Shown: positions 1 to 11,080 of the stretch, piece by piece | How the letters are laid out: every line of letters starts with the position of its first letter | How positions within the stretch are numbered: the first letter of the stretch is position 1 | Source: Ophiura sarsii | Taxonomy: Eukaryota; Echinodermata; Ophiuroidea; Amphilepidida; Ophiuridae | Length of the DNA: 64,000 nucleotides | Assembly: GCA_035610835.1 (NCBI GenBank) | Contig: CM069449.1 | Span: 7,996,404 to 8,060,403 of the forward strand | Direction of reading: 5' to 3' | The notes under the pieces: generated by a model | Database searches by the model: none | Seen by the model: the letters and a program-made list of their open reading frames with translations, nothing else | Told to the model about the DNA's origin: nothing | Program-made: the position numbers and the translations under genes

Positions 1-269
1 CATGTCTCTTCAAAGTAGCTTGGAAACTAGTATCCAACATATGGCGGCGCTCTATCCGACACTCAATTTCAACTTGTGGTGGTTTGATTGGTGATGTGGG
101 GTCGTTAGGACGTAGTATGAGTGCATTGCGGAAAATAATGTGGTCCTCCGATTCCTAAAAAACGAAGAAGATCAATGCAGGTAGAATTTACGAACAAACA
201 CATTATGATATTTGAGTGACAGGTCACACTTACTCGATTTCTACGCAGATGTTAATTATTCAACCTCAA

Positions 270-610
270 TATAGAGGCAGTACCATTACCCTCACTTATA
301 AGAAAAAAACCGGTGAAATTCCAATATTTGGAACTCTTTTGGCGAAAATTTCAGTGTTGGCTTATATTTCACTGTAGAGCGAATACGGCGGGATTTTGAG
401 GTCGGCCATATTTAGTGACATCATGCGTGGGATTCTTGTACTTGTTTTGGTTTGGTATGTATGATAATAGGGACCTCTAGCTATACCATGGTACCCAAAT
501 AAGCATACTCTGAATCTCGGTTTGGATTTTTAGAGGGTAACCCCCCCCCCCCCCCCCTCCCCCTTAGGTGGCATTTATACGTTATAAAAAAGTCAGAGGA
601 GGACGAAGGT
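270..610. repeat. Partial copy of TTAA-type element, inverted relative to 4440-4955
   Basis: Bases 270-610 match the reverse complement of most of the element at 4440-4955, including the TACCATGGTA-containing segment, a C-run (541-557) and an end reading GAGGACGAAGG next to TTAA. The other terminus was not found, so this copy is truncated or rearranged. Confidence 0.6.
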
Positions 611-762
611 TAATGGAATCAATACCATAAGTAGGGAACATTCTCACCATTTTATTACAGGTATTAGGCCTAGATTTAGATATTCTTTTGTTTTTATATT
701 ATTTCTGATATGTTTTTAAACATGGTATAAATCATTCTGGGACACCCTGTATTTCTTCTTAC

Positions 763-938
763 CTCCATAACCGTGTTACACTTGTTATAGTCTGTTGTAA
801 TGATTGCCACGTTATCACTATAAGCTGATGCAGTACAATTCTCATCCGACATGTGTACATCATTAACATGTTCAAATGGCAATAAAGAAGTGTTGAATAT
901 AGCAGACATATTTGTGCCTTCACATAGTAGATTCAGTC
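763..938 (-). CDS. Exon 4, ZP-N-like segment, copy 1
   Basis: The exon begins after TTTTTAG, with the G from exon 3 completing GGA, and ends at GAG/GTAAGA in phase 0. It encodes about 58 residues with the ZP-N spacing of cysteines: LLCEGTNMSAIFN, VHMSDENCTAS and DYNKCNTVME. This matches the first half of a ZP-N module as known from ZP-domain proteins. The following exon was not found in bases 1-762. Confidence 0.7.
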
Positions 939-3900
939 CTAAAAATAAGCATGATAAGCAATTAACATATCGTTAACGACACATCATGTTCCATGAAAAT
1001 TCAGACATGTCTGGTGAATCCAAGAAGAAAACAAGAATGGGGAGAATCATCCTAAATTAATGACTTTCAATTAATTATGCGACCTGCTTTGCCAGCAATT
1101 CCTACAATACCGGACCGAAACCTAATGTTTAATTGGTAAACGGTTGCCATGTGCAACTTATCAAATAGGTACGATTATAAGTACACGAAAGATTCACAAG
1201 AAATTTCGGCAATGGGCTTAAAAAAGAAAGTCTTCACTCGTAACAAAGTTAAAAACGTAATTTCAAACCGTCCTATGATGTTGTCACTTAAGGAAATATT
1301 GTGAGCTACATTATAATACAAAATGTCAAAGTTGAAAAAGCATGATTGCGCATAAAAGTATTTGCGGATTTTGTACTTTCTTTCTATCTATGTCGTTTTC
1401 TTTTTTGTTTGTTCTTTGTTTGTTTCATTGTTTCTTTAACATTCAGTCAATACGGACACACATTTTGATGGGACGTGGATAGCATTGACGGCTCATTAGG
1501 AATATTAAGAATGAAAACAGATACATTCAACACTACTTACCATCAATAGTCGAGACCGGAGATAAATCAGTGGTAGGAGGGACCGCAGTACTTGGCATAA
1601 ATGGAACTGCAATTGAATGTATCAGGTTGAAGGAAACAAATTAAAACGGATGAATAATTTGAATAAAACATACTGTAAGCTAATTTTCTGTCTCATGTTC
1701 TTGCACCTTTTGGGGGCTATTACGGGAGTGATTTAATCAAATAAACTGAATATTAGTGCCATTTTATTTGTTATCTTATGCAAAATACATTGTGCCTCAG
1801 AGTAACGAATTCTCTTCCATGAAATCTTGTCGATATTCATGAATTAATTTTGATTTAACTTAACACAAAAGTCCCGGACCAGGCGCTTTGGTATTGGCTA
1901 ATCCAAAATCAATAATCGGTACCAAAAAACTGAGATATACATTGAATGAGCATTCATAGAAAAATCGAATGGATACTGTTAAAGTTATGATGATTTTAAT
2001 AACCACGACTAACGACAACAAAGTTGCACTAGAATTGGTTTCCTATGGGATGGATTTTTGTGCTTCTGCAATAAAAAGAAAAACCACTATAATATGCTGT
2101 TTAACAGGCAACACCAAAGTTCCCTTTGTGTCCGATGTTGTTGACACGTTAGTATGTAATTGTATACTTTCAAGTATTGTAAGGCGGGTTTCGATTATCT
2201 GATTAATTTCACTGAAAACGTGTCATCCGATATCAGTGATTCGAAAGTTATGAAAGGGCAACACATCAACAATAGACACAGGATAATGAAATTTACGGTA
2301 ATTTGAATGGTTGATTTGGTATTTGCTATAACCAAGTTTTAATAGGTACTGGTGTTTTGTTTTGCCTAATTGAGGTAATTAGCACACATTTTTAATTTAC
2401 CAACAGTGGTATTCCTATCGAAGAGGACAAAATGCTACACAACTACACCAACGCGTGCTTCGACACGATGGGTAGCACGGAAATTATGTTAATGACCTAC
2501 CTTTTCCTCTACCAGGTTGCACAAAAATAACACTCATAAAGTGACTGTCATGTTAAAGATTTAACATACTACAATCTTGGAAACAAGTCCTTGGAACGCG
2601 AATGCTGAGCACACGTTGGATATTGTGTGCATATATTATTACTTTTAGTGTCTTCTGTTATAAACGGAACTTGTTCAAATGAGATTTTTTTTCATCGTAT
2701 TAGCGATGTTATGAGTAGGCGGTAGTACTTATTGAATGACCCTCGTATGTAACTGTTCGCATTTTTCACTTAATAGATAGGCCTACTGACAAAAGTTTCT
2801 ACTACTTGTCACACATCACATGACTTACTCACCTGAATAGATAAATCCAGCCTGGTAAGCATATGAAGAAGCACCAGTAGACATCATGTAGACAGAGACG
2901 GTGAATGCCGCCAACGGATTCGTATTTACAACGCTATGCACACCTGGTGTCACTTCACCCCGGATACAACACATTGATTCGTCTTCAGTAGTTAGCTTAT
3001 CCCAATTTGACATGGAGGTCGTATCATCGAATACCAGGGTGTCAACATCACTACAGTTTGTAATGACGTTCATGGAATAGAAGTTTGTACCTGAATATGT
3101 CACTTCGAAGACCGGGAATGTAATGTTGTTATAGTACGAATATAGCGGGGTAACAACTATCATAGCAGGATCACCGCGATTGTCACAAGCCCCTCTCCCC
3201 TTCGTGTATTTAACAACCAGTACTGGATAGTTTGATCGGATCGTAACCATCGTCTCCGCCGAGACATCCGCCTCATAAAAGTGTCCTTCTCCTTGAAGTT
3301 CCACGGTCCCGATATTAGATATGGACAGCATCGTTGTCTGATTACCGGAAAAAACGCGATATATGTATCCACATGATTTTGTTAAGATTGGAGCCAACAC
3401 GAATCTTTGTCCCCATGTCTCAACAGGTGGAACATTAACGAGTAAACCATCGGCATGGGATACTCCTTCAGGTATCTGAGTATACATTCCACTAGTCACA
3501 GATATGTGTTTGTTAGATTTGATGTGTGTCCCACTCAAGTCTTCCAAGTTTGCTCCATTAAATAGAAAAGTCTGGAAATGTTCAAGATTAACCCTTCGCA
3601 CTTTACCGGCTTTTGTTACGAAATCAATAGATGTATCGTTATCAAGTGCAGTGATTGTGAAAAATGACGGGTAAGCCGAATTATATGGTAGGTAACATGG
3701 AATAATATACTCCATGCCTAATTGAGAGATTTCATTTACTGAAAACCCATCACCTTCAAGCCACTCATTATCGAACGCATGTATATTAACTGCATACGAT
3801 GATGTCACAATAATTGCCTTGTCATCGTTCAAACCTGCTTCTGTAATACGCGCAGCAACAGGCAATGGGATGTCGGCGTAGTTGTGTCTCGTTATCGTCG

Positions 3901-5045
3901 TGTCCACCTCAAACCCCAAACCTGGAATGCTAAGTATTGTGAGGACTGGGCTCAATGATGACGTGGTGATAAGAACACGGGGTGGGTAGCTGTTTGTTGA
4001 ATAGGTTCTAGGAATAGCAAACACGTGCATTTGCTTGTCTGCTAACTCAGCATGCATAGCTGAAATATAATTTAAAACAATTATTGAATATGAGAATGAA
4101 ATATATAAGTGAAAAGTTTAAATGGTGCAAACGCTTAACTTACGAAACTGAGATTCAACCAAAACCCTGCCATAATGTACTATTGCTAAGAAACTACCGG
4201 TGTGTGCAATATGAAACACGTACAGTTTATAGATAATCTCAATAATGATTAATTCTTGACACCTGGTCGTAGCGAGTCTACAATTTTCGAACAATATTTC
4301 GCTTCACGCAACAGAACTAAAAATATATTTTAGTTAATAATCATTATCAACATGATTATTTTTGTCAACAACGCTTACATCAAAAGATAATTAAAAGACT
4401 TGATGTGTCTTTAAATATGCACAATAGACGTTACATTAACCCTTGTCCTCCTGAGACGTTTTTATAACACTGCTACCTAAGTAGGTGGTTACTATCCCCT
4501 AAAAAAACCATACCGAGTATGCTTATTTGGGTACCATGGTATAGCTAGACTAGGTTCCTCTCTTTCCGCCGTATTCGCTATACAGTGAAATATAGGCCAA
4601 CATTGAAATTATCGCCACAAAAGTTCCAAATATCGAAATTTCACCCGTTTTTTGCTTATAAGTGAGGGAAATGGTGTTTCTAGCATATATATAATATTCA
4701 GGACCATACAATTAACACATTTTTCAAAATGGCGATGTAAAAAGTGCAAGGTGGCCCCATCCTACTTCTGCTATCAGACTTTGACGGCTTACCCTACCTA
4801 CCCCCGGGTAAGGTGGTACTCTCAAATTGTTTGAGCGCAATGGATGCAAAAGCGATCACCTAGAAGCACTAGGTCACTGTCCAATCGGCGAACATTCGTA
4901 GGGGCTGTGTAAACCTCCCCCCCCCCCCTCCCCATCCCCCTTAAGAGGACGAGGGTTAATAAGGTATAGCCAGTTAATATTAATACATACCGGGTACATA
5001 GTACCACAAACAAACTGCTAGCATAATGTTGACGTAGCGATCCAT
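763..5045 (-). CDS. IgGFc-binding domain / ZP-type secreted or surface protein, copy 1 (partial, 3' end outside window)
   Basis: I assembled four minus-strand exons: 4991-5045, 2833-4059, 1541-1606 and 763-938. Exon 1 starts at an ATG and encodes a hydrophobic signal peptide (MDRYVNIMLAVCLWYY). Exon 2 encodes about 409 residues that I recognise as the IgGFc-binding protein N-terminal domain, with motifs such as TYSTNSYPPRVLITTSS, EYIIPCYLPY and VPPVETWGQRFVLAPI. Exon 3 encodes a Ser/Thr/Pro linker. Exon 4 resembles the first half of a ZP-N domain (LLCEGTNMSAIFN, then DENCTAS and KC). Splice phases are 1, 1, 1 and 0, all consistent and free of stops. Proteins of this type are extracellular, often in mucus or adhesion roles; the function here is inferred. 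The remaining ZP exons must lie left of base 763 or outside the window. A second copy lies at 42491-53673. Confidence 0.82.
1541..1606 (-). CDS. Exon 3, Ser/Thr/Pro linker, copy 1
   Basis: The 66-nt symmetrical phase 1-1 exon encodes a linker rich in Pro, Ser and Thr (VPFMPSTAVPPTTDLSP followed by VSTID). It has a TTGCAG acceptor and a GTAAGT donor. The region is a likely O-glycosylated stalk; that role is inference. Two copies of this exon exist in copy 2. Confidence 0.78.
2833..4059 (-). CDS. Exon 2, IgGFc-binding N-terminal domain, copy 1
   Basis: This 1227-nt exon has a TTTCAG acceptor and a CAG/GTGAGT donor, entering and leaving in phase 1. It encodes essentially the whole IgGFc-binding N-terminal domain, including cysteine-bearing segments EYIIPCYLPY, ILTKSCGYIYRV, GRGACDNRGD and SMCCIRGEV. 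Copy 2 has an exon of exactly the same length, so no net indel has accumulated in either, which suggests both are or recently were under coding constraint. Confidence 0.88.
4440..4955. mobile_element. piggyBac-type MITE in intron 1 of copy 1, with empty site in copy 2
   Basis: The 516-bp element has terminal inverted repeats CCCTTGTCCTC and GAGGACGAGGG flanked on both sides by TTAA (4436-4439 and 4956-4959). Copy 2 of the gene has a single uninterrupted TTAA at the orthologous position (53578-53581, context GTTACATTAATAAGG), so the insertion followed the gene duplication. TTAA target sites and CCC termini are typical of piggyBac elements. No transposase ORF is present. Confidence 0.8.
4991..5045 (-). 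CDS. Exon 1 (signal peptide) of IgGFc-binding/ZP gene copy 1
   Basis: The 55-nt exon runs from the ATG at 5045 to a GTATGT donor and encodes MDRYVNIMLAVCLWYYVP plus one base (phase 1). A short positively charged start followed by a hydrophobic stretch is what a secretory signal looks like. The same exon is conserved at 53619-53673, and a TATA box lies about 110 bp upstream, which supports this start. Confidence 0.8.
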
Positions 5046-5152
5046 TGTCGTAAAGGATGTCCAAATGAAGGTTTATATTAATCTGTCAAAAATGAAGGTC
5101 TTGTTAATCAGAAAATACAATTCGATGTGACGATTAGTTTTCTCAACAGCAG

Positions 5153-5160
5153 CTTTTATA
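5153..5160 (-). promoter_or_regulatory. TATA box of IgGFc-binding gene copy 1
   Basis: TATAAAAG read on the minus strand lies about 110 bp before the exon 1 ATG, and it is kept at the same spacing in copy 2 (53755-53762). A CCAAT-type motif (read ATTGG on the minus strand) at about 5272-5280 is also kept in both copies about 115 bp further upstream. Confidence 0.65.
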
Positions 5161-5774
5161 GTTGACTAACGCCAATGATGTTTTATCTACAAATAGTTTG
5201 ATACGGGTGTGATTCGCTACCAGTATGAAACGATGACTTTATTCTAATCAATTTCACATAGCAACATAATTTGACCAATCACGATCCATTAATATAACAT
5301 CACCTCTTTACAGATCTCAACGACTATACAGATATCATAGATACAGGGTGTAACAAAACAATATTTATCCGTAAAATGAATATTAATGTCATATTGAAAC
5401 AATTACAATCCAACAACTCAGCGCACCTATAAAAACAAATAATCAGAGATATCAGACAGCACCAAATAAAAATCCTAAAATATTAATTTAAAAATGTGCA
5501 AATTTAGTCTAAAAGAAATGAAGCAATCAAGAAATTACCCGGAAAGTAGCATCTCTTAATTAATAATGAACGTATGCCGACTTTACATTATAACATTTTC
5601 TAGTGAAACTCCTAAAGTAAATTGATAAGGTGACTGAAGTGAACCACATATTACATATGCATTACGATTTTTAGAAGAAAAAAAATGGCCGGTATATTTG
5701 AGGAAAGCAGTGTTTCTCCTTTTAACGAAAGAGAATGAATAACGGTAAGAGTGTGCTAACGATTATAGCCTTAA

Positions 5775-5976
5775 CACTTTCTACGCGGCAGTTGTCTTCA
5801 GACGATATTCTTACATTTCACAAAATCCTTCAAAATTGTCAACATTATTTAATCTAATTACCATATATGGAATCACCATGAGAAATTCATTAAAATAAGT
5901 ACAAACATGCCTAGTATTGGTTCAGTAATACTTGAAAAATCTATTTTGTATTTGGTAAAACCAATAGCCGAAAGTG
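5775..5976. mobile_element. TTAA-flanked MITE, family A (CACTTTCTACGCGGC ends), upstream of copy 1
   Basis: The 202-bp element begins CACTTTCTACGCGGC after TTAA (5771-5774) and ends GCCGAAAGTG before TTAA (5977-5980). Related copies are at 30425-30667, 53107-53308 and 54377-54600. It contains no coding sequence and lies about 600 bp upstream of the copy 1 TATA box. Confidence 0.65.
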
Positions 5977-6481
5977 TTAATTTACCATCATAGCAGAGAA
6001 CCTCTAACGAGTGAGTTAACGCCAGAAGAGAAAAAGACGAGTAACAAAAATTCGGTAAGATGATTTTTCATATTAAACCCGTTATAATGTAGATGGACTT
6101 ATATTGACCACTCCGATTCTTTGGTTATCTCAATCTTATAAAAGGCAGAAGCTCTTTGACGACGTTAGAAAATGTCAATCAACCATTTGGATAGAAGCAT
6201 CACACAAAGGTTAACAAAGGACATAATATATGATGGCAGAAGTATCATATGGAAAAGAAATTAGGTTTATCAGAATAGCTGATTCATAAAAGATAATTAG
6301 CTTTTGAGATGTAGTATCTGTGTAAGATGTTGAGAATATCATAAGAGAATGAATATCTATGAATTGGGCAGATGCCAACTTGGGATAGCTTTTCCGTTTA
6401 CAGACTTTATATATAAAATTATCTTTAACAAACTCTAGATTTATCAACATGGATGAAAAGGAAACAGCCCTTTCCCATTTA

Positions 6482-6601
6482 GTTTTAGTCCCATTGCCAT
6501 TTCATCCTCTACAATTTCGTCCTTTCCCATTTCGTCCTCTCCAAATTCGTCCTTTCTTATTTCGTCCTTGTGCTATTCGTCCGTTTGCTAGTTCGTCCAA
6601 A
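6482..6601. repeat. Minisatellite of TTCGTCCT-containing units (copy 1 flank)
   Basis: About eight imperfect 14-18-bp units share the core ATTTCGTCCT. The equivalent array in copy 2 is at about 55102-55290 and has a different unit number. ORFs crossing it are repeat artefacts. Confidence 0.7.
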
Positions 6602-6814
6602 TACAGTATCCAGAAGTACATATAGATGATTTCCGAATTTCAAAGAATGATCATTGCGCTTTACAACAAATACATTTATAATAGATAACAATATTACAAA
6701 AGCAAAAAATAAAAATATACATAATACAACATCAGCAAGAGATCGCAAGAACAAATGAATTGATTGTGGCAACTTGTTCCAGAGAGTTGGTCGAGAGACT
6801 CCGAAAGATCCGGT

Positions 6815-6842
6815 CCCCCCCCCCCCCCCCCCCCCCCCCCCC
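6815..6842. repeat. Poly-C tract at a hAT-like element end
   Basis: A 28-base C run is followed by TGGCGCCGCCACTG, the inverted end seen in the hAT-like element at 38770-39200. Similar C-run plus end junctions occur at 7138-7150 and 55730-55770. Confidence 0.6.
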
Positions 6843-6954
6843 TGGCGCCGCCACTGACAGTGATGTAACATGATCTGACATGTCCGTCATGAAACATGAA
6901 TGGTAATGCAGTCAGAAAGGTAAATCTACGACAGGCCATTCAAATTTAGGTGTT

Positions 6955-7150
6955 GTATGCTAAAATTGTCAAATTTGGTATAGTTTAACCTAATTTAGTA
7001 AGCAAAAAGTGCGCCATTTAATTATAAAATTGCCAAATTACTCAAAACTAAATTCATTTTATTTTATTTATTTCTGGGGGAGGGCAAAGTGGGGGACAGA
7101 AAAATATAAATCCCCCTCCCCCCTGCGCCCCTCCCGTGGCGCCGCCACTG
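6955..7150. mobile_element. hAT-like non-autonomous element fragment
   Basis: The segment contains the phrase CTAAAATTGTCAAATTTGG, a GGGGGCAAAGTGGGGG-type purine stretch and the right end GGCGCCGCCACTG. The same order is found at 38930-39200 and 55560-55765. The left terminus is missing here. Confidence 0.55.
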
Positions 7151-7189
7151 ACAGTGATGCTACATGATCTGACATGGTCACAGTAGTAT

Positions 7190-7445
7190 CAAATGTTACT
7201 CCTAAGTGTTTTATACTGGAAGGTGGACTGATTTCCGCGGAACCAACTTGCAATGTGATGTTGGAGAGTCTTGGCATGTTGTGACGGGAAGCAGCTATAA
7301 AAAAACTCAGTCTTGGAGTCGTCCAATTTCAGCATGTTGTGTGTTAGCCAAGAACGGAGCTCCGTAACACAAGATATGAGTTTAAAAATAGTACAAGCTG
7401 CATCAATAGGAACTATAGGGTTGAAAAACATGTATATCTGAACAT
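7190..7445 (-). pseudogene. LINE reverse-transcriptase fragment (CR1/L2/jockey-like), copy 1
   Basis: Minus-strand translation across frames gives segments typical of the region after the reverse-transcriptase catalytic motif: VQIYMFFNPIVP, then ELRSWLTHNMLKLDDSKTEF, then a piece with GSAEISPPSSIKHLGVTFD. The fragment is short and frameshifted. It is present in both members of the segmental duplication (55800-56075), so it was inserted before the duplication. The clade assignment is tentative. Confidence 0.65.
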
Positions 7446-7454
7446 CATTTGCAT

Positions 7455-7715
7455 AAATATGAAAGTAATATCATGCCAAAATGTAACCAATACTCGGTAA
7501 TCAATGCCGACCTGACATTTGGCATAGTTAAAACAATATATATGATTACATATGAAAGTAGCATCATGCCAAAAGGTAACCAATACGTGGCAATCGATGC
7601 TAACCTGACATTTGACATAGTTAAAAACAATTACAATGGTTACATATGAAAGTAGCATCATGCCAAAATGTAACCACTATGTGGTATTATCGATGCTTGC
7701 ATGACATTTGGCATA
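7455..7715. repeat. Tandem repeat, three units of about 90 bp
   Basis: Three imperfect units share the cores ATCATGCCAAAATGTAACCA and GACATTTGGCATAG. The duplicate locus at about 56075-56145 has one unit, so this array expanded in copy 1 or contracted in copy 2. Overlapping ORFs on both strands are artefacts. Confidence 0.75.
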
Positions 7716-8030
7716 GATAAATTGCTTCAAAAACAGTTCAACGTCTTGCTATTGGATCGAAGTATTGATATAATGCATACACCTATTACTATAGTATAAA
7801 CGAGAATATAAATCCAAACACCAACTTGCTACTTTTTAACAAAACCATCCCAGGCTTTTGTTGGTAGACCTAATGTATCATAGGTAATGGTTCATGTGAC
7901 AAAATGTTTGAATGTATCGACATCTTTGCAGTCTCTCTCGTTCAAAAACAAACACATTGAGAGATACAAAGACGCACATAAGCAAAATTGAGCAATATTA
8001 AAACACTCACAAAACTTTTGGTCACAATTC

Positions 8031-9010
8031 ATGTTTTCGTGATCTACATCAAAAAATCACCTGTGTAAAATCATCCCTTGTACACATGTCCTAACCTTAA
8101 TATACCCAAAACCCCAATTTATCTTTTATTCTGATACCGCTAGTCCTTACTATAGATATTTCCTACACTTAGAGGCTTGGTAGCCGTATTATATCAAAAA
8201 TATGATACGAAATGAACAAAAATGTGTGAGAAGAAATGTGTGTTTATTGAAACAATTAATCAAATTATTGTATGGCTGTGTTCATTACTGTCTTGGATTA
8301 GTGCATCATGCACGCCAATTGAGGCACCAACAATACAAGTCACATTCCACATAATGAATAGCCATGCATTTAATATTGCAAAATGAGTAAAATAGCAGAA
8401 GTGGATGTAGGCCCTTTTGCAAAACAGCTCTTCATATTATACACAGCGAAAACGTAAATTATAAACAATTGTTAAAAGGGTTCAAGGTCAAACTAGGTTA
8501 TCATTTTGTTCGCCAAAGTGTAGAATTTGGGCACTTGTTGGAATGTTGATCTACACACTCCAGGTCACGGTTAATGCTAATTGTCGGCGTCTGTAACTCA
8601 ACTAGTACGTGTGACTGATGAGCGGTGAACGAATGTGCAAACTTTTACGGACGGGCTGTTCAGTAGCGAGAATGGTGAAGTGTTCGTGATCAGCTGTTTG
8701 TGGCGACTTATTTATATACAGAGTGGAGAAATTCAATGGGACTGAAACCGCCGAGATTGACAAAGTAGCGTAGTCTGGTACGGTAGATTTTTACCGTAAT
8801 TCAATGGGACTGAAACCGTCAAGATTGACAAAATAGCGTAGCCTGGTACGGTAGATTTAGGCATTATCGTGACATTTTTGATTTTGCTCTACAAATTAGT
8901 ACGTATATTATATTATTTCGGCTGTACCACACAATTTAGGAAGGAGTGCCAAAGAATATGACCAATTCATGGCGTCATTTTCGTGAACACGTCAGAATTG
9001 CGGTGCGTAT
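8031..9010. other. Non-coding stretch with a 68-bp tandem duplication
   Basis: I see no coding exon here. The only structure is a two-unit direct repeat of period 68 bp at 8731-8862, with the core TTCAATGGGACTGAAACCG. Confidence 0.6.
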
Positions 9011-9021
9011 GTATTATAGGC

Positions 9022-9303
9022 CTACCTCTTTTCAATCTTTTGTCTGTATAAATCAATAAGAACCGTCAATCTTGTTATGTATAGGCTCATATTAAAACTA
9101 ACAAGATCTTTGTGTTTGGTTTGATCATTAGTGTCGAGAAGAGTCAACATATCTGACTCATTGGTTGGAAGACGGATGTTCCCATACTCTGAGAGAGAAG
9201 GTTGCCAGGCTTGGTTTTCATGGTCTAAGAATTCGTCTAAGTCTCCATCTCTATAGTTAATGGCAATATAGAGGCGACTGAAAAGATTGCAGTGACTCTT
9301 CAA
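9022..9303 (-). pseudogene. Fragment of a multi-copy invertebrate ORF of unknown function
   Basis: A 93-codon open frame contains LFSRLYIAINYRDGDLDEFL, DHENQAWQPSLSEYGNIRLP and NESDMLTLLDTND. From memory this resembles a large, poorly characterised family repeated in aquatic invertebrate genomes; I could not verify that here. It has no convincing splice partner, and it lies in the opposite orientation to a decayed ORF series at 9680-11080. It may be a mobile-element gene remnant. Confidence 0.4.
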
Positions 9304-9348
9304 GGAGGTTTACTTGCTGTTTTGTCTTGGATATCTTCTGTTTAGATC

Positions 9349-9446
9349 GCTTGCATGTGTACTGTTGACGTTTGTGCTGCATGTGTCCTGTTAACCTTTG
9401 CGCTGGATGTGTCCTATTGACGTTTGCGATACATGTGTCCTGTTGA
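9349..9446. repeat. Short tandem repeat, about four units of 30 bp
   Basis: The units share ATGTGTCCTGTTGACGTTTG with small changes. No coding role is apparent. Confidence 0.6.
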
Positions 9447-9679
9447 AAACTTCAACTCAAGGCAAATATTAACAAACTGGAAAAAAAATTAAGTGCTAGT
9501 AAGAAAATGGTAAAATCATGCAACTTGATTTGAGAAGAGGAATAGTTAAGCCAAGATGTTACATTTGACCAAAAAAAAAGGAAACAGAGAACTATAATAG
9601 GCCTACTGTTGTGGAAAGGAAAATTGTATAAAGAGAGGAAGGAACATAAGAGGCTTCAAACAACAAAGCAAAATTAGTT

Positions 9680-10866
9680 TCACAACCACAAATGAGCATG
9701 CAAGTGGCAAATCTTGTCGATGCTCTCACCAAACTTTAAAACAGGTTAAGGATGAAAATTGCCAACTTCAAAACAATGTGAAGAACTTCGAGAGATCATA
9801 TTGGAAGCTGGAGACAACAACATCATAGAGACAAGAGTAGACGGGAGATCAATAAATCCCAACATCAAAGAGGCCTCAATGTTTCTACAGCAGCTGGGAT
9901 TGCAGAATATAGATGCTCAGACGCTGTAAAGTTGACAGTAGAGACTGTGCCAGAAAAGAAGACACAATGCAAGATGCCATCATGTTCGACACAGGGGAGA
10001 TTGGATAGTAAAATGAAGGCGATAGCGATAAATGAAGTAGCAACCGCATTGGCAGATCAAACTGATTACACGGTGGGATATGACGTTACAACAGATAGGA
10101 ATGGGAGACATATAACGGAAGTAGCAATATCAACTAAAGAGAAAACATTACTGGTAGGTCTGAAGAATCAGGATTCAGCAAAGGCACTTGCATATTCCAA
10201 GTCAATTGTTGAATCAATAAACGATGTCAGCCCTGATGCAATAAGAAAGTTGTGAATACAATGACAGGTAGGTGCATAACCAATAATGCCGTCGATAGGC
10301 TTTTGGAATAACGTGTAGGATCAAATTTGAAATGCAATGCAACGCACCTTCTTGACAGTTTTTATAAGGCATGTGACAAAGTGTTAAATGAAATGGACAG
10401 TGAAAACAGAATGCCTAATTTCAACCAGCTGTCATATCGCCATCGTGTAGAGAGCTGGACACAAGCCCTCCTACAAGTCATTGATACAATTTTCTATGAC
10501 AATTCCATAAATATTAGAGAAGATTTATGCCGCTTTAAAGGATTTTCTGAAAGTGGTAAGGTGATGTATTTTCGATCGGTTTGACAAAATGTAATGTCAT
10601 GTTCCAGAATGCAAGTGGGTTTTTTATGCGCCACACATTATCTGAATATTTTCTGAATAAAATTAAGAAATGCCGAAATCCAGCAGCAGCAGCAACCCTC
10701 AATGTGCTTCAAGGAGGAGTTTGTCATGAGGAGCTTCGCTGCCTAGGTTTTATTCATAGATATGTGACGGGTCCGTGGAGGGCACTTGTGGGTAAGGATG
10801 CAAATATCCTGGATATGAATGCGCTATTTCTTCATGCAAAGCAGGCAGTAGAAATGTGAATCAATG

Positions 10867-10905
<39 letters not shown>

Positions 10906-11080
10906 TTCACTATTAAGACAAGTAATTGTTACGGAAATATTGTCCAGGAAGATACATTTCTTGATGTTGCCCTAAATGACAGCAAGGAATCTACTACTAC
11001 ACTAATTAATGAAGGGACTCCTTGCTACGAGTCACAAGAAGAACTAGATATAGCCAGGGAACACATCATTTTGGAATAAG
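9680..11080 (+). pseudogene. Decayed intronless ORF of a multi-copy mobile-type gene family
   Basis: Successive plus-strand open segments in shifting frames form one broken coding sequence: 9932-10255 (VGYDVTTDRNGRHITEVAIS), 10327-10584 (LSYRHRVESWTQALL), 10581-10859 (FIHRYVTGPWRALVGKDANI) and 10864-11079. Stops and frameshifts separate them, and a 36-bp C run interrupts the last part. There are no splice signals that join the pieces. The upstream part (about 9700-9800) reads as a Gln/Lys/Glu-rich possible coiled coil. The motifs remind me of an unclassified family repeated in invertebrate genomes, probably mobile. The function is unknown. Confidence 0.5.
10868..10903. repeat. Poly-C tract (36 bp)
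   Basis: An uninterrupted C run lies inside the decayed ORF series. It creates an artefactual polyproline reading. Confidence 0.85.

Larger units (their letters stand above)
1..8030. repeat. Segmental duplication, member 1 (homologous to 41881-56445)
   Basis: From the left edge to about 8030 the sequence aligns collinearly with 41881-56445 in exons, introns, promoter and upstream DNA. Matched landmarks are 763-938 with 42624-42785, 2833-4059 with 48037-49263, 4991-5045 with 53619-53673, 6270-6420 with 54900-55020, 7190-7440 with 55800-56075, and 7920-8030 with 56340-56445. Copy-specific insertions account for the length difference. Confidence 0.85.

Noticed and set aside
1969..2202. Plus-strand ORF of 77 codons in intron 2 of copy 1
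   Set aside because: Falls in a foldback-related repeat and is not kept open in copy 2.
3160..3372. Second minus-strand ORF inside IgGFc exon 2
   Set aside because: Out-of-frame shadow of the real exon.
7455..7715. CRISPR-like array of spaced repeats
   Set aside because: Units are long, imperfect, directly adjacent and in an animal genome context; it is a simple tandem repeat.
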